Of a stretch of 64,000 bases of DNA, positions 40,599 to 49,859 are shown piece by piece. Under the pieces are notes generated by a model. It was not told the origin of the DNA. It saw only the letters and a list, made by a program, of their open reading frames with translations, and did no database searches. This stretch comes from Microbacterium sp. LCT-H2 (GTDB lineage Bacteria > Actinomycetota > Actinomycetes > Actinomycetales > Microbacteriaceae), in NCBI RefSeq assembly GCF_001866135.1, contig NZ_MODW01000003.1, positions 1-64,000 of the forward strand. Reading direction: 5' to 3'. The translations under genes were made by a program, and so were the position numbers. Every line of letters starts with the position of its first letter. Position 1 is the first letter of the stretch.

Positions 40599-42785
40599 AT
40601 GTCCCGCCCCGCCCCCGCACCGACGCCGCCGACCCGCGAGCGCACCCGACGCCATTCGTGGCTGCGGGTGTTCCTGCCCGTCGCCCTCATCCTGGTGTGG
40701 CTGGCGGGTGCGTCCCTCGGCGGTCCGCTGTTCGGGAAGGTCGACGAGGTGTCGTCGAACGACCAGACCACCTACCTCCCGGAGTCTGCGGACGCGACGA
40801 CCGTCCAGCAGCTCCTCGGCGAGTTCACCGACAGCGACGCGATCCCGGCGATCGCGGTGTTCACCTCGGAGGAGGAGCTGACGCCGTCCGAGCTCGAGGC
40901 GATCTCCGACGCGGTGGCCGACGCGCCGGACGTGGAGGGCGTCGCGGACGACGTCTCCCCCGCGATCCCGTCCGAGGACGGCCGAGCCGTGCAGGCCTTC
41001 ATCCCGATCGACGGCGACGCCGAGCTCAGCGATGCCACCGCCGCTCTCGGCGACGAGCTGCGCGCCGCAGTGCCGGACCGCATCACGGTCTCCATCACCG
41101 GACCTGCAGGCTTCACGGCCGACCTCGCCGCCGGCTTCGCCGGTATCGACGGCCTCCTTCTCGGCGTCGCGCTGCTCGCCGTGCTCGTGATCCTCGTCCT
41201 CGTCTACCGCTCGTTCCTGCTGCCCCTCGTCGTGCTCTCCACGAGCCTGTTCGCGCTCTGCGTCGCACTGCTCGTCGTGTGGTGGCTGGCGAAGTGGGAG
41301 ATCCTGCTGCTCAGCGGGCAGACCCAGGGCATCCTCTTCATCCTCGTGATCGGCGCCGCCACCGATTATGCGCTGCTGTTCGTCGCGCGGTTCCGGGAGG
41401 AGCTGCGGGTCGCGCAGGACAAGGGCGTCGCCCTTCTCGCCGCGTGGAAGGGATCGGTCGAGCCGATCGTCGCCTCCGGCGGCACGGTGATCGCGGGACT
41501 CCTGTGCCTGCTGCTCAGCGATCTGAAGTCGAACAGCACCCTCGGCCCGGTCGCGGCGATCGGCATCGTGTTCGCGATGCTGTCCGCGCTCACGCTCCTG
41601 CCTTCGTTGCTGCTGCTGTTCGGGCGCGCCGTCTTCTGGCCCCGTCGCCCCCGGTTCGAGCCGGAGGTCGTGGCCGAGGAGCACGGCATGCGCACCACCG
41701 GCCTCTGGGCGCGGCTGTCCGGCCTCATCAAGAAGCGCCCCCGCGTGATCTGGATCGCGACCACACTCGTCCTCCTCGCGGGCGCGGCCGGGGTGACCCA
41801 GCTGGACGCGCAGGGTGTTCCGCAGTCCGACCTCGTCCTCGGGGCGTCGGAGGCGCGCGACGGCCAGGTCGCGCTCGGCGAGCACTTCCCCGGAGGCTCG
41901 GGGAGCCCGGTCTCCGTGATCGTGGACGAGGACCGCCTGCAGGATGCCGCCGACGTGCTCCTCGCGAACGACGGGATCGACGGGGTGACCGTCACCGCAG
42001 CCGATTCCCCGAGCGGCTCCGCTCCGGTGACGGCCGACGGGATCACGGCCGTCGGCCCTCCCGGGACCCCGGCTCCCGAGCCGACGACGGTCGACGGTCA
42101 GGTGCTCCTGCAGGGGACGCTGACGGACGCCGCCGACTCCGCTGCGGCGGCCTCCACCGTGCGCGAGCTGCGGGGAGAGCTCGATGACCTCGGCGCCGTG
42201 GTCGGCGGGGTGACGGCCACCTCGATCGACACGAACGACGCGTCCATCCACGACCGCAACCTCATCATCCCCGTGATCCTCGTCGTCATCATGATCATCC
42301 TCATGCTCCTGCTGCGCTCGATCCTCGCGCCGGTCCTGCTGATCCTCACGACAGTGCTGTCCTTCGGCACGGCCATGGGGGTCTCGGCACTCGTGTTCAA
42401 CGGCATCTTCGACTTCCCCGGCGCCGATCCCGCCGTCCCGCTTTACGGCTTCGTGTTCCTCGTCGCCCTGGGCATCGACTACAACATCTTCCTCATGACG
42501 CGGGTGCGGGAGGAGTCGACGCAGCACGGGACGAGGGAGGGCATCCTCCGCGGGCTCTCGATCACCGGAGGTGTCATCACGTCCGCGGGCCTGGTGCTGG
42601 CGTCGACCTTCGCGGCGCTGTCGGTGATCCCGATCCTCTTCCTCGTGCAGCTTGCCTTCATCGTCGCGTTCGGAGTGCTGCTGGACACCTTCGTGGTGCG
42701 CTCGCTGCTCGTGCCGGCGCTGGCCTACGACATCGGCAAGGCCATCTGGTGGCCGTCGAAGCTCTGGCGGCGCGGTCGGCCCTGA
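40599..42785 (+). CDS. MmpL-type RND transporter at the end of the carotenoid operon
   Basis: The 728-residue protein has the MMPL two-repeat layout: TM1 (about 22-42), an external domain, a 5-helix bundle (about 190-350), a second external domain and a second bundle (about 555-715). The proton-relay type segments ILVIGAATDYALLFVARFRE and FLVALGIDYNIFLMTRVREE each carry the D-Y pair. A similar MmpL gene (cmpL) lies in the corynebacterial crt cluster, so it may place or export carotenoid-related lipids. AAAGGA precedes the ATG; the gap from crtEb is 41 bases. Confidence 0.9.
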   Translation: MSRPAPAPTPPTRERTRRHSWLRVFLPVALILVWLAGASLGGPLFGKVDEVSSNDQTTYLPESADATTVQQLLGEFTDSDAIPAIAVFTSEEELTPSELEAISDAVADAPDVEGVADDVSPAIPSEDGRAVQAFIPIDGDAELSDATAALGDELRAAVPDRITVSITGPAGFTADLAAGFAGIDGLLLGVALLAVLVILVLVYRSFLLPLVVLSTSLFALCVALLVVWWLAKWEILLLSGQTQGILFILVIGAATDYALLFVARFREELRVAQDKGVALLAAWKGSVEPIVASGGTVIAGLLCLLLSDLKSNSTLGPVAAIGIVFAMLSALTLLPSLLLLFGRAVFWPRRPRFEPEVVAEEHGMRTTGLWARLSGLIKKRPRVIWIATTLVLLAGAAGVTQLDAQGVPQSDLVLGASEARDGQVALGEHFPGGSGSPVSVIVDEDRLQDAADVLLANDGIDGVTVTAADSPSGSAPVTADGITAVGPPGTPAPEPTTVDGQVLLQGTLTDAADSAAAASTVRELRGELDDLGAVVGGVTATSIDTNDASIHDRNLIIPVILVVIMIILMLLLRSILAPVLLILTTVLSFGTAMGVSALVFNGIFDFPGADPAVPLYGFVFLVALGIDYNIFLMTRVREESTQHGTREGILRGLSITGGVITSAGLVLASTFAALSVIPILFLVQLAFIVAFGVLLDTFVVRSLLVPALAYDIGKAIWWPSKLWRRGRP

Positions 42786-42803
42786 CGCGCGCGGAAGCGG
42801 GAG

Positions 42804-42877
42804 TGCCCTCGACAGGATTCGAACCTGCGACCTGCCCTTTAGGAGAGGGCTGCTCTATCCTGCTGAGCTACGAGGGC
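42804..42877 (-). tRNA. tRNA-Arg (anticodon CCU)
   Basis: The minus strand folds as a cloverleaf. Acceptor arms GCCCTCG and CGAGGGC pair fully and the discriminator is A. The D arm is GCTC/GAGC, the anticodon stem GCCCT/AGGGC has loop CTCCTAA (anticodon CCT, reading AGG), and the T arm is GCAGG-TTCGAAT-CCTGT. CCA is not encoded. It starts 19 bases after the MmpL stop on the opposite strand. Confidence 0.97.
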
Positions 42878-42925
42878 GCGCAGCCCAGTCTACGGGACCA
42901 CGGCTGCGCGCCCTCGCGCTGTCCG

Positions 42926-43423
42926 TCACGCGGCGAGGGCGAGGTAGGGCTCCCAGCGGGGATCGCTGCGCTCCACCCCGCGCACCGTCCACGCCGTGCC
43001 GTGCGGCGGGCGCGGCGTGAACCGCAGCTGCCACCGCATCTCCTGCGGGGTGCGGTTGCTCTTGAGGTTGTTGCAGCGCAGGCAGCACGCGACGAGGTTC
43101 TCCCAGGAATCCGCGCCGCCGCGCGACCGTGGCAGGACGTGGTCGATGGTCGCAGCAGCCTTGCCGCAGTATCCGCAGCGATGCCCGTCACGACGCAGCA
43201 CGCCACGTCGGGTGACCGGCACGCGACGGCTGAGGGGGACGCGCACGTAGCGGGAGAGGATGATCACCGCCGGGCGATCGTAGACGCCGTGGGTACCCCA
43301 GACAGGGTCGTCCTCGACTCTCTCGATGACCGTCGCCTTGTCGTTCATCACCAGGACGAGGGCTCTCTTGAAGGACACGATCGCCAACGGCTCGTATCCG
43401 GCGTTTAGGACCAGTGTGCGCAT
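42926..43423 (-). CDS. HNH endonuclease domain protein
   Basis: The 165-residue protein has the N-terminal segment MRTLVLNAGYEPLAIVSFKR of the actinobacterial stand-alone HNH family. The HNH/zinc core is CGYCGKAAATIDHVLPRSRG with CCLRCNNLKSNRTP: two C-x2-C pairs around D-H-V and N. A nuclease role is implied; the biological target is unknown, though the gene is very widely conserved. AGAGGA precedes the ATG. Confidence 0.88.
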   Translation of the reverse strand: MRTLVLNAGYEPLAIVSFKRALVLVMNDKATVIERVEDDPVWGTHGVYDRPAVIILSRYVRVPLSRRVPVTRRGVLRRDGHRCGYCGKAAATIDHVLPRSRGGADSWENLVACCLRCNNLKSNRTPQEMRWQLRFTPRPPHGTAWTVRGVERSDPRWEPYLALAA

Positions 43424-43512
43424 TCGTCATCCTCTCGATCCGCCGGGACGGCTTCCCGGCACTCTCGACTCACACGACGTCGTGCAGGAGGAAGAGTGTT
43501 CGCAGGGACGAG

Positions 43513-43538
43513 AAAAGGCGCCGTCTACAGACGGCGCC
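43513..43538 (-). terminator. Rho-independent terminator read on the minus strand
   Basis: GGCGCCGTC (43517-43525) and GACGGCGCC (43530-43538) pair perfectly with a 4-base loop, and on the minus strand the stem is followed by TTTT. It ends transcripts coming from the M23 peptidase gene and overlaps the stop of the small reading frame at 43525-43635. The 307-base stretch 43424-43730 otherwise holds only that small frame. Confidence 0.75.
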
Positions 43539-43635
43539 TCTCGCGCGCGGCAGCACCGCGGCGTCCCTGCGGGCAATGCCGAAGGACGTGACGACCGAGA
43601 GCGTCCATGGTTCGGATGCTCGGTGTTCGCTCCAT
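43525..43635 (-). CDS. Possible 36-residue basic small protein
   Basis: The frame MERTPSIRTMDALGRH onward is Arg-rich, ends RERRRL, and has a good ribosome site (GGGAGAGG, 3 bases before the ATG at 43635). Its stop lies in the terminator stem. It sits between the M23 peptidase and HNH genes on the same strand. It may be a real small protein or a leader peptide; conservation cannot be judged here. Confidence 0.35.
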   Translation of the reverse strand: MERTPSIRTMDALGRHVLRHCPQGRRGAAARERRRL

Positions 43636-43730
43636 CAGCCTCTCCCGTCTGTATGACGACGGGTTCAGGCTAACCCATCCCGCGAGGACCGAGGCGAAAC
43701 GGGAGATGAATGCTCGAGAACGTGTCCCGC

Positions 43731-44564
43731 TCAGCCGGCGTTGACGGAAAGCCAGGACATCGGCTCGACCAGACCGCCGTTGATCCAGACCTCGAAGTGG
43801 AGGTGGTTCGCGGTCGACCGGCCCGTGCTGCCCACGTAGCCGATCAGCTGCCCGGCGGCGACGGTCTGGCCTGCCTGCACCTGGCGCGACCCGTAGAGCA
43901 TGTGGCCGTACGTGGTCTGGACCTGCTGTCCGCCCACGACGCTGTCGAGCATGACGGCGACGCCGTAGCCGCCGATGCTCTCCGCGGAGGCGCGCACGAC
44001 GCCGGCGGCGGCGGCATAGATCGGTGTACCGGCCGGCGCGAGCATGTCGGCACCGTTGTGCCCGCCGCCGACGGTACGGCTCACGTTCCACGAACCGAGC
44101 GGCAGGGGGTAGCGGACCTGGCCGGAGCCGGGGGCGACGAGCGCGTAGCCGGACGTGTTGAAGGTGCCGGAGGACGGCGCGGACGCGGATGCGGACGCGG
44201 CAGCAGCGGCAGCACGGGCCGCGGCGGCGGCCGCTTCTTCTGCCTTCTTCTTCTCGATCTCCTCCGGCGTGGTCGCGCTGAAGGCCCCACGGACGAGCGG
44301 AGCCGCCGTGGCCTCCGATGCGACGACGAGCGACTGTGCGTCGACTGCGGCGAGCTGCTGCACGGTCTGCGCCGTGGCGTCCGTCGGCTTCGAGGCCGCG
44401 TAGGCGGGCAACGCGACGGCCGCGACGAGAGCACCGACGGCACCGAAGATCGCCACCGACCGGAGAGGGGCTGCGATCTTCCGAGCACTGACCCTGGCAC
44501 CGGTGCGCCGGGCGGGTACTCGATCTTCAGATGTCTTCGCGGTCGGTTCGATGTCTGCGGCCAA
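43731..44564 (-). CDS. M23-family cell-wall metallopeptidase
   Basis: The 277-residue protein has a basic N-terminus, a single membrane/signal helix (about 36-56, ending PAYAA), and an Ala/Glu/Lys-rich helical linker. The C-terminal LytM/M23 domain (about 165-275) has zinc-site segments GGGHNGADMLAPAGTPIYAA (H-x3-D) and STANHLHFEVWING (H-L-H-F-E). It cleaves peptidoglycan cross-links outside the membrane. The TTG at 44564 is chosen because AGGAGG lies 8 bases upstream; the longer frame to 44657 runs through the structured leader and is probably not translated. Confidence 0.88.
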   Translation of the reverse strand: MAADIEPTAKTSEDRVPARRTGARVSARKIAAPLRSVAIFGAVGALVAAVALPAYAASKPTDATAQTVQQLAAVDAQSLVVASEATAAPLVRGAFSATTPEEIEKKKAEEAAAAAARAAAAAASASASAPSSGTFNTSGYALVAPGSGQVRYPLPLGSWNVSRTVGGGHNGADMLAPAGTPIYAAAAGVVRASAESIGGYGVAVMLDSVVGGQQVQTTYGHMLYGSRQVQAGQTVAAGQLIGYVGSTGRSTANHLHFEVWINGGLVEPMSWLSVNAG

Positions 44565-44588
44565 AACGTGGTCCTCCTGAGCCTTCGC

Positions 44589-44741
44589 ACCTCGGGTGGC
44601 GCTGGCTCGTCGGCCTCTGCCCGAGGGCAGAGATGCACTGCTCGGGTTCGAGCGCATCCCTCTCGGGAAGACGACGAGCCGGAAGGCGGATCTTCGCGGT
44701 TCGCCCCCAGCGGGCTTCTTCGCTGAGGACCTGACCGAGGT
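44589..44741 (-). promoter_or_regulatory. Highly structured 5' leader of the M23 peptidase gene, candidate riboswitch
   Basis: On the minus strand ACCTCGG (44735-44741) pairs with CCGAGGT (44589-44595), closing a 153-base domain just upstream of the Shine-Dalgarno. Inside are a 9-bp stem (44672-44680 with 44604-44612) enclosing two hairpins, TCTGCCC/GGGCAGA (44616-44631) and GATGC..GCTCG/CGAGC..GCATC (44632-44658), plus CAGCG/CGCTG (44708-44725). In actinobacteria, peptidoglycan hydrolase genes often carry c-di-AMP (ydaO-type) riboswitches, but only fragments resemble that consensus, so the class is open. Confidence 0.5.
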
Positions 44742-44798
44742 TACCGGAAGATAACGATCATGTCACCCTGGGAAACTGACAATCCTCGGTGAGGGTTC

Positions 44799-45500
44799 TC
44801 AGGCCGGTTCGCCGACGAGGAAGATGTGCGAGGCCAGCTCCACCGGAAGCTCCAGGCCCTCCTCCTTGCCGTCCATCTGGATGAGCACGTAGCCCTCGTT
44901 GAAGCGGAAGTCTCCGCGCGCACCCGGGACGACGCCCGCGTCGCGCAGCTGCTCCAGGAGCTCGGGGTCGACCTGGGCCGGCTCGGCGAGACGGCGGACC
45001 GTCCCCTCGACAGGCTCGCCTGCTGCATTCAGCCGCTGCACGAGACCGATCACACCCTCGTCGAAAGTGCGGGCGGGAAGGTCGCCGAGCTGGTCGAGGC
45101 CCGGGATCGGGTTGCCGTACGGTGACTCGGTGGGGTGACCGAGCAGCTCGACGAGACGGCGCTCGACCTGCTCGCTCATGACGTGCTCCCAGCGACAGGC
45201 CTCCTCGTGCACGAACGCCCAGTCCAGCCCGATCACGTCGGACAGCAGGCGCTCGGCGAGGCGGTGCTTGCGCATGACGTCGACGGCCTTGCGGCGTCCG
45301 GCGTCGGTGAGCTCGAGCGTGCGGTCTTCGGACACCACGACGAGGCCGTCGCGCTCCATGCGCCCCACAGTCTGCGAGACGGTGGGACCGGAGTGGCCGA
45401 GGCGCTCCGAGATGCGCGCCCGCAGCGGCACGATGTTCTCCTCCTCGAGCTCGAGGATGGTGCGGAGATACATCTCCGTGGTGTCGATCAGATCCGTCAT
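44799..45500 (-). CDS. dtxR: Iron-dependent DtxR/IdeR-family repressor
   Basis: The 233-residue protein has a winged HTH (about 5-65; ISERLGHSGPTVSQTVGRME), a dimerisation/metal domain with HEEACRWEHVMSEQVERRL, and a C-terminal SH3-like FeoA domain. The Cys-x2-Glu-His group is the DtxR/IdeR metal site; manganese-specific MntR proteins lack this Cys. It represses iron-uptake genes when iron-loaded. A 19-bp iron-box-like site overlaps its own -10 region. GGAGGG precedes the ATG. Confidence 0.9.
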   Translation of the reverse strand: MTDLIDTTEMYLRTILELEEENIVPLRARISERLGHSGPTVSQTVGRMERDGLVVVSEDRTLELTDAGRRKAVDVMRKHRLAERLLSDVIGLDWAFVHEEACRWEHVMSEQVERRLVELLGHPTESPYGNPIPGLDQLGDLPARTFDEGVIGLVQRLNAAGEPVEGTVRRLAEPAQVDPELLEQLRDAGVVPGARGDFRFNEGYVLIQMDGKEEGLELPVELASHIFLVGEPA

Positions 45501-45518
45501 GTGGCCCTCCGAAAGTTC

Positions 45519-45537
45519 TTAGGCAAGCCTACATTCC
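45519..45537. promoter_or_regulatory. Iron box (DtxR/IdeR operator) upstream of dtxR
   Basis: TTAGGCAAGCCTACATTCC agrees with the DtxR consensus in TTAGG, AGCCTA and following positions. It covers a minus-strand TAGGCT (45526-45531) that is the likely dtxR -10 box, so iron-loaded repressor would block its own gene. serC starts 64 bases away on the other strand. Confidence 0.65.
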
Positions 45538-45589
45538 TCCGGCGACATCGGACGGGGCGGGGGCGGGAGGAACGGCGGCGTGATCCCCC

Positions 45590-46714
<1,125 letters not shown>

Positions 46715-46723
46715 CCGCCCGGC

Positions 46724-47356
46724 TCACTCCTCGTCGTCGCCGGCGTCCGCATCGCGGGCGTCGGCGTCGTCGTCTTCGGAGTCCTCCGCCTCGTCGTCTT
46801 CGGCTTCGTCGTCTTCCTCGGCGTCGTTGTCGATGTCTTCAGCCTCGGACGCATCGTCGTCGTCGGAGTCGTCGAGCTCGTCGATGTCCACGCCGTCGAG
46901 ATCGCCGGCGTGGAGGATGTCGGAGCCATCCTCATCGAGCTCGTCATCGTCGACGCCGTCGTCGAGGTCGCCGTCGGTGTCGTCCCCGTCGGCGTCTTCG
47001 TCCTCACCGCCGGCTGCCGCAGCCTCGGCCAGCTCCGCCTGGTGCGCACGGTACTCGGCAAGGCGCTCCGCCCACGGGACCCATTCCGGGGCCAGGAGCG
47101 CTCCGTCGCCGGGGAGCAGCTCGACCTCGAGGACGGTCGGCTCCTCGTCGTCGACCCGAGCGACCGTCACGGTCCAGTACCAGCCCGGGTAACCGGGGAG
47201 ACGGTTCTCGAACCGCAGCGAGACGGATCCGTCGTCCTCCGACGTGAAACCCGCAGCCGGCCCGATCGTGGCGGCGGGAGTGATCTCACGCAGAGCGGAG
47301 AGCGCGAGGTCATGCGCCTCGACGAGACGCGCGTCGGCGTCAGGCTTCGAGGTCAT
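46724..47356 (-). CDS. DUF3027 protein with an extremely acidic tail
   Basis: The 210-residue protein has an N-terminal DUF3027 region (about 1-120) with RFENRLPGYPGWYWTVTVAR and PEWVPWAERLAEYRAHQ. From about residue 120 nearly every residue is Asp or Glu to the end. The ATG at 47356 lies within the end of the cold-shock gene (17-bp overlap), so the two are coupled. DUF3027 proteins regularly accompany this cold-shock protein in actinobacteria. The acidic tail may mimic nucleic acid or keep a basic partner soluble; function unknown. Confidence 0.8.
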   Translation of the reverse strand: MTSKPDADARLVEAHDLALSALREITPAATIGPAAGFTSEDDGSVSLRFENRLPGYPGWYWTVTVARVDDEEPTVLEVELLPGDGALLAPEWVPWAERLAEYRAHQAELAEAAAAGGEDEDADGDDTDGDLDDGVDDDELDEDGSDILHAGDLDGVDIDELDDSDDDDASEAEDIDNDAEEDDEAEDDEAEDSEDDDADARDADAGDDEE

Positions 47357-47720
47357 CGGCGACCTTGCGCAGGACGGCCGCGATCTTGCGGCCATGGCTG
47401 GAGGAAGGGTAGCGGCCGCGGCGCAGATCGCCGCCGATGCCGTCGAGGAGCTTCACGAGGTCCTCGATGATGATGGCCATGTCGTCGGCGGGCTTGCGCT
47501 TCGCCTTCGCCAGGCTGGGCGGCGCTTCGAGCACGCGCACCGACAGGGCCTGGAGGCCGCGCTTGCCGTCGGCCACGCCGAACTCCACGCGTGCACCGGC
47601 CTTCACGGCGGTGCCGGCCGGCATCGCGGAGGCGTGCAGGAAGACATCCTGGCCGTCATCGCTGGCGATGAAGCCGAAACCCTTGTCTTCGTCGTAGAAC
47701 CTGACCTTGCCGGTGGGCAT
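47340..47720 (-). CDS. Cold-shock-domain protein with C-terminal extension
   Basis: The 126-residue protein has a cold-shock domain (1-65) with RNP1 KGFGFIAS and RNP2 DVFLHAS. A roughly 60-residue basic/helical extension follows (KAKRKPADDMAIIIEDLVKL onward), which ordinary CspA lacks. It probably binds single-stranded RNA or DNA as a chaperone. It precedes and overlaps the DUF3027 gene, suggesting the two work together. Confidence 0.88.
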   Translation of the reverse strand: MPTGKVRFYDEDKGFGFIASDDGQDVFLHASAMPAGTAVKAGARVEFGVADGKRGLQALSVRVLEAPPSLAKAKRKPADDMAIIIEDLVKLLDGIGGDLRRGRYPSSSHGRKIAAVLRKVADDLEA

Positions 47721-47833
47721 GGGAGAACCTCGCTGGATCGAATGCTGACGGAACGCGCTCGTGCGCGTGCTCCCAGCCTACCGGTCACGGGCGGAACGGA
47801 ACCGCTCCCGCGCGTGCGAGTAGGCTGGGGCCG

Positions 47834-48109
47834 ATGAGTACGCAGAGTCCCGGACCGGAGGTCCCCATCCGTCGGATCGACCGCATCCTGGCGTTCACCG
47901 CGCTCGGCATCGCGGCCGCGTCGGTGATCTGCTTCTTCGTCATCATCATCGGCACGGCACTGGGCATGGACCGGGCCGCGTTCGGCGAAGGCCTCTGGCC
48001 GGTGATCGCGGCGATCCCGTACTGGGGACTGCCTCTCGCCTTCGTCATGATCATCGTGCTGCTGGTGATGAGCTTCGTGCGGAAGGGCCGCGCCGAGTCG
48101 CGTCGTTGA
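47834..48109 (+). CDS. Small two-helix membrane protein
   Basis: The 91-residue protein has helices at about 20-44 and 63-83 and short charged ends, with LWPVIAAIPYWGLPLAF in between. I know the type from Microbacteriaceae next to the XPB genes but no function. TAGGCT lies 7 bases before the ATG (leaderless). It is 10 bases upstream of the helicase-associated gene, so probably the same transcript. Confidence 0.65.
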   Translation: MSTQSPGPEVPIRRIDRILAFTALGIAAASVICFFVIIIGTALGMDRAAFGEGLWPVIAAIPYWGLPLAFVMIIVLLVMSFVRKGRAESRR

Positions 48110-48119
48110 GGCCGCATCG

Positions 48120-49823
48120 ATGAGCACGCACGCACGCCCGTTGGCCGACGACCTGGCTGCGGCGAGCGATGACGAGCTGGCGGCGCTGCTGACCGCGCGC
48201 GGCGTGCGCCCTGACGCCGCCTGGCAGGATCTCTTCGACGCCGCGGAGGCTCTGCTGGAGCCCTCGTCGATCGGCCGCGTGCTCCCGACCCTCACCGCCG
48301 GGGAGGCCGCCGCGCTCGTCGATGCTGCGACGGGAGGCGACGCCGGCACCGGGCGTGAGCGCCTGACCGCACTCGCCCTGCTCCGCCGCGACGGCACGCT
48401 GCATCCCCCGGTCGCCGACGCCGTCGCCGGGAGACCACGGCCTGCTCCGCTCGATGAGACGCCCGCACCGGCCGCGGAGGAGTCCGCGGCCGCGCACGCC
48501 GCCGAGCGCGCGTTCACCACTGTCGGCGTGCTCGCCGACATCCTCCTGCTCGCCAGAGAGCAGCCGTTCGCACTCCTCATGGGCGGGGCGGTGAGCGCAG
48601 GACAGAAGCGCCAGCTCGCCGAGGCGGGTCTCGCCGTCGAGAGCGTGGACCCGCTGGTAGCTCTCGCCGTGCGAGCCGGCCTGGCCACCCCCGTCGAGCG
48701 GCTGCTGCGCACCACACCGGCAGCAGAGGACTGGCTCCGCTCCCCCGCTCCCGCCCGCTGGGGCCTCCTGGCCACGGCCTTCCGCGACACCCTCCCTCAC
48801 GGGATCCGCACCGCGACGGGCGGCTGGCTGCCACCCAGCCAATGGCCTCTGGCCCACCCGTGGGATCCGGCCTGGCCGGAAGAGGCAGCCCGACAGCTCG
48901 AGGCCGCCCGTCTGCTCGGCCTCATCGCCGAGGACGGCTCCGAGCCCCCGTGGTCCCCGCCGTTGCGAAGCGGCGAGGCTGCGGACCCCTCGCCCCTGGC
49001 GACGGTCCTGCCCGCAGAAGTGGACCGGATCTTCCTCCAGAACGACCTCACGGCGATCGCCCCCGGTCCGCTGCAGCCCGCACTGGACGTGCGCCTGCGC
49101 ACCATGGCCCGCCGAGAGTCCGCCTCCCAGGCCTCGTCGTACCGGTTCACGGCGGAGTCCGTCGCACACGCCTTCGCCGCCGGAGAGGACGAGGCGTCGA
49201 TCCTGGAGTTCCTCGGTGGAATCTCGCTCACGGGCATCCCGCAGCCCCTGGGCTACCTCGTCGCGCAGACCGCGCAGCGTCACGGGCTCGTACGGGTCTC
49301 GGTCGATGACGAGACCGGACGCACACGGGTGGAGAGCGCTGATGCGCACCTCCTCGAGGCCATGGCGGTCGACCAGTCGCTGCGCCCCCTCGGGCTCGCC
49401 GTGCACGTGGGATCGTTGACGACCAAAGTCGGGCAGGACACCGTCTACTGGGCGCTGACCGACGCCCGGTATCCGGCGACGCTCGTCGAGCGCGACGGGA
49501 CCGTCGCGGTGCGCACACGCCACCCGGCCGCCGTGCCGGATCCCGACTCCGACCCCGGCTACGGACCGCTGATCGCCCGACTGCGCGAACGTCAGGGTCC
49601 TGACGCGGACGCCGCGTGGCTGGACAGGGAGCTGGAGGCGGCCGTGCGCGCGAAGGCCGTGCTGCGGGTGACGGTCGGCATGCCGGACGGTTCCACCAGG
49701 GACCTCCTCCTCGAAGCCACCGGGATCGGCGGTGGACGACTGCGCGGGAGGGACAGGGCGGCTGACGTCGAGCGCACCCTTCCGGTGTCGAGCATCCGCG
49801 CCGCGACCGTCGTCCCGTCCTAG
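48120..49823 (+). CDS. Helicase-associated (XPB/Ssl2-like N-terminal-domain) protein
   Basis: The 567-residue soluble protein, rich in Ala and Leu helices, carries a helicase-associated region similar to the helicase_C_3/XPB-partner type. Segments ERIFLQNDLTAIAPGPL-like (here EVDRIFLQNDLTAIAPG) and SYRFTAESVAHAFAAGE mark it. No ATP-binding loop is present. Actinobacteria commonly encode it directly before the XPB-like helicase, so it may be its regulatory or DNA-binding subunit. A GGCCCC/GGGGCC hairpin follows the stop, before the XPB -10 box. Confidence 0.75.
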   Translation: MSTHARPLADDLAAASDDELAALLTARGVRPDAAWQDLFDAAEALLEPSSIGRVLPTLTAGEAAALVDAATGGDAGTGRERLTALALLRRDGTLHPPVADAVAGRPRPAPLDETPAPAAEESAAAHAAERAFTTVGVLADILLLAREQPFALLMGGAVSAGQKRQLAEAGLAVESVDPLVALAVRAGLATPVERLLRTTPAAEDWLRSPAPARWGLLATAFRDTLPHGIRTATGGWLPPSQWPLAHPWDPAWPEEAARQLEAARLLGLIAEDGSEPPWSPPLRSGEAADPSPLATVLPAEVDRIFLQNDLTAIAPGPLQPALDVRLRTMARRESASQASSYRFTAESVAHAFAAGEDEASILEFLGGISLTGIPQPLGYLVAQTAQRHGLVRVSVDDETGRTRVESADAHLLEAMAVDQSLRPLGLAVHVGSLTTKVGQDTVYWALTDARYPATLVERDGTVAVRTRHPAAVPDPDSDPGYGPLIARLRERQGPDADAAWLDRELEAAVRAKAVLRVTVGMPDGSTRDLLLEATGIGGGRLRGRDRAADVERTLPVSSIRAATVVPS

Positions 49824-49845
49824 GCCCCGTGCAGCCAGGGGCCGG

Positions 49846-49851
49846 TAGACT
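49846..49851 (+). promoter_or_regulatory. -10 box TAGACT before the XPB-like gene
   Basis: TAGACT is 8 bases from the ATG at 49860, giving a near-leaderless start and a separate promoter for the helicase. Confidence 0.4.
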
Positions 49852-49859
49852 GGTCAGCT

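Noticed and set aside
42804-42877. tRNA-Arg(CCU) as an integration site
   Set aside because: No integrase, direct repeat of the tRNA 3' end or foreign-looking genes are seen on either side.
44589-44741. Formal call of a ydaO (c-di-AMP) riboswitch
   Set aside because: The characteristic conserved loops are not clearly present, so only a structured leader is claimed. A covariance search with RF00379 would decide.
49823-49843. GGCCCC/GGGGCC hairpin after the helicase-associated gene as a terminator
   Set aside because: The stem is only 6 bp with no T-run and sits right against the next promoter; too weak to call on its own.
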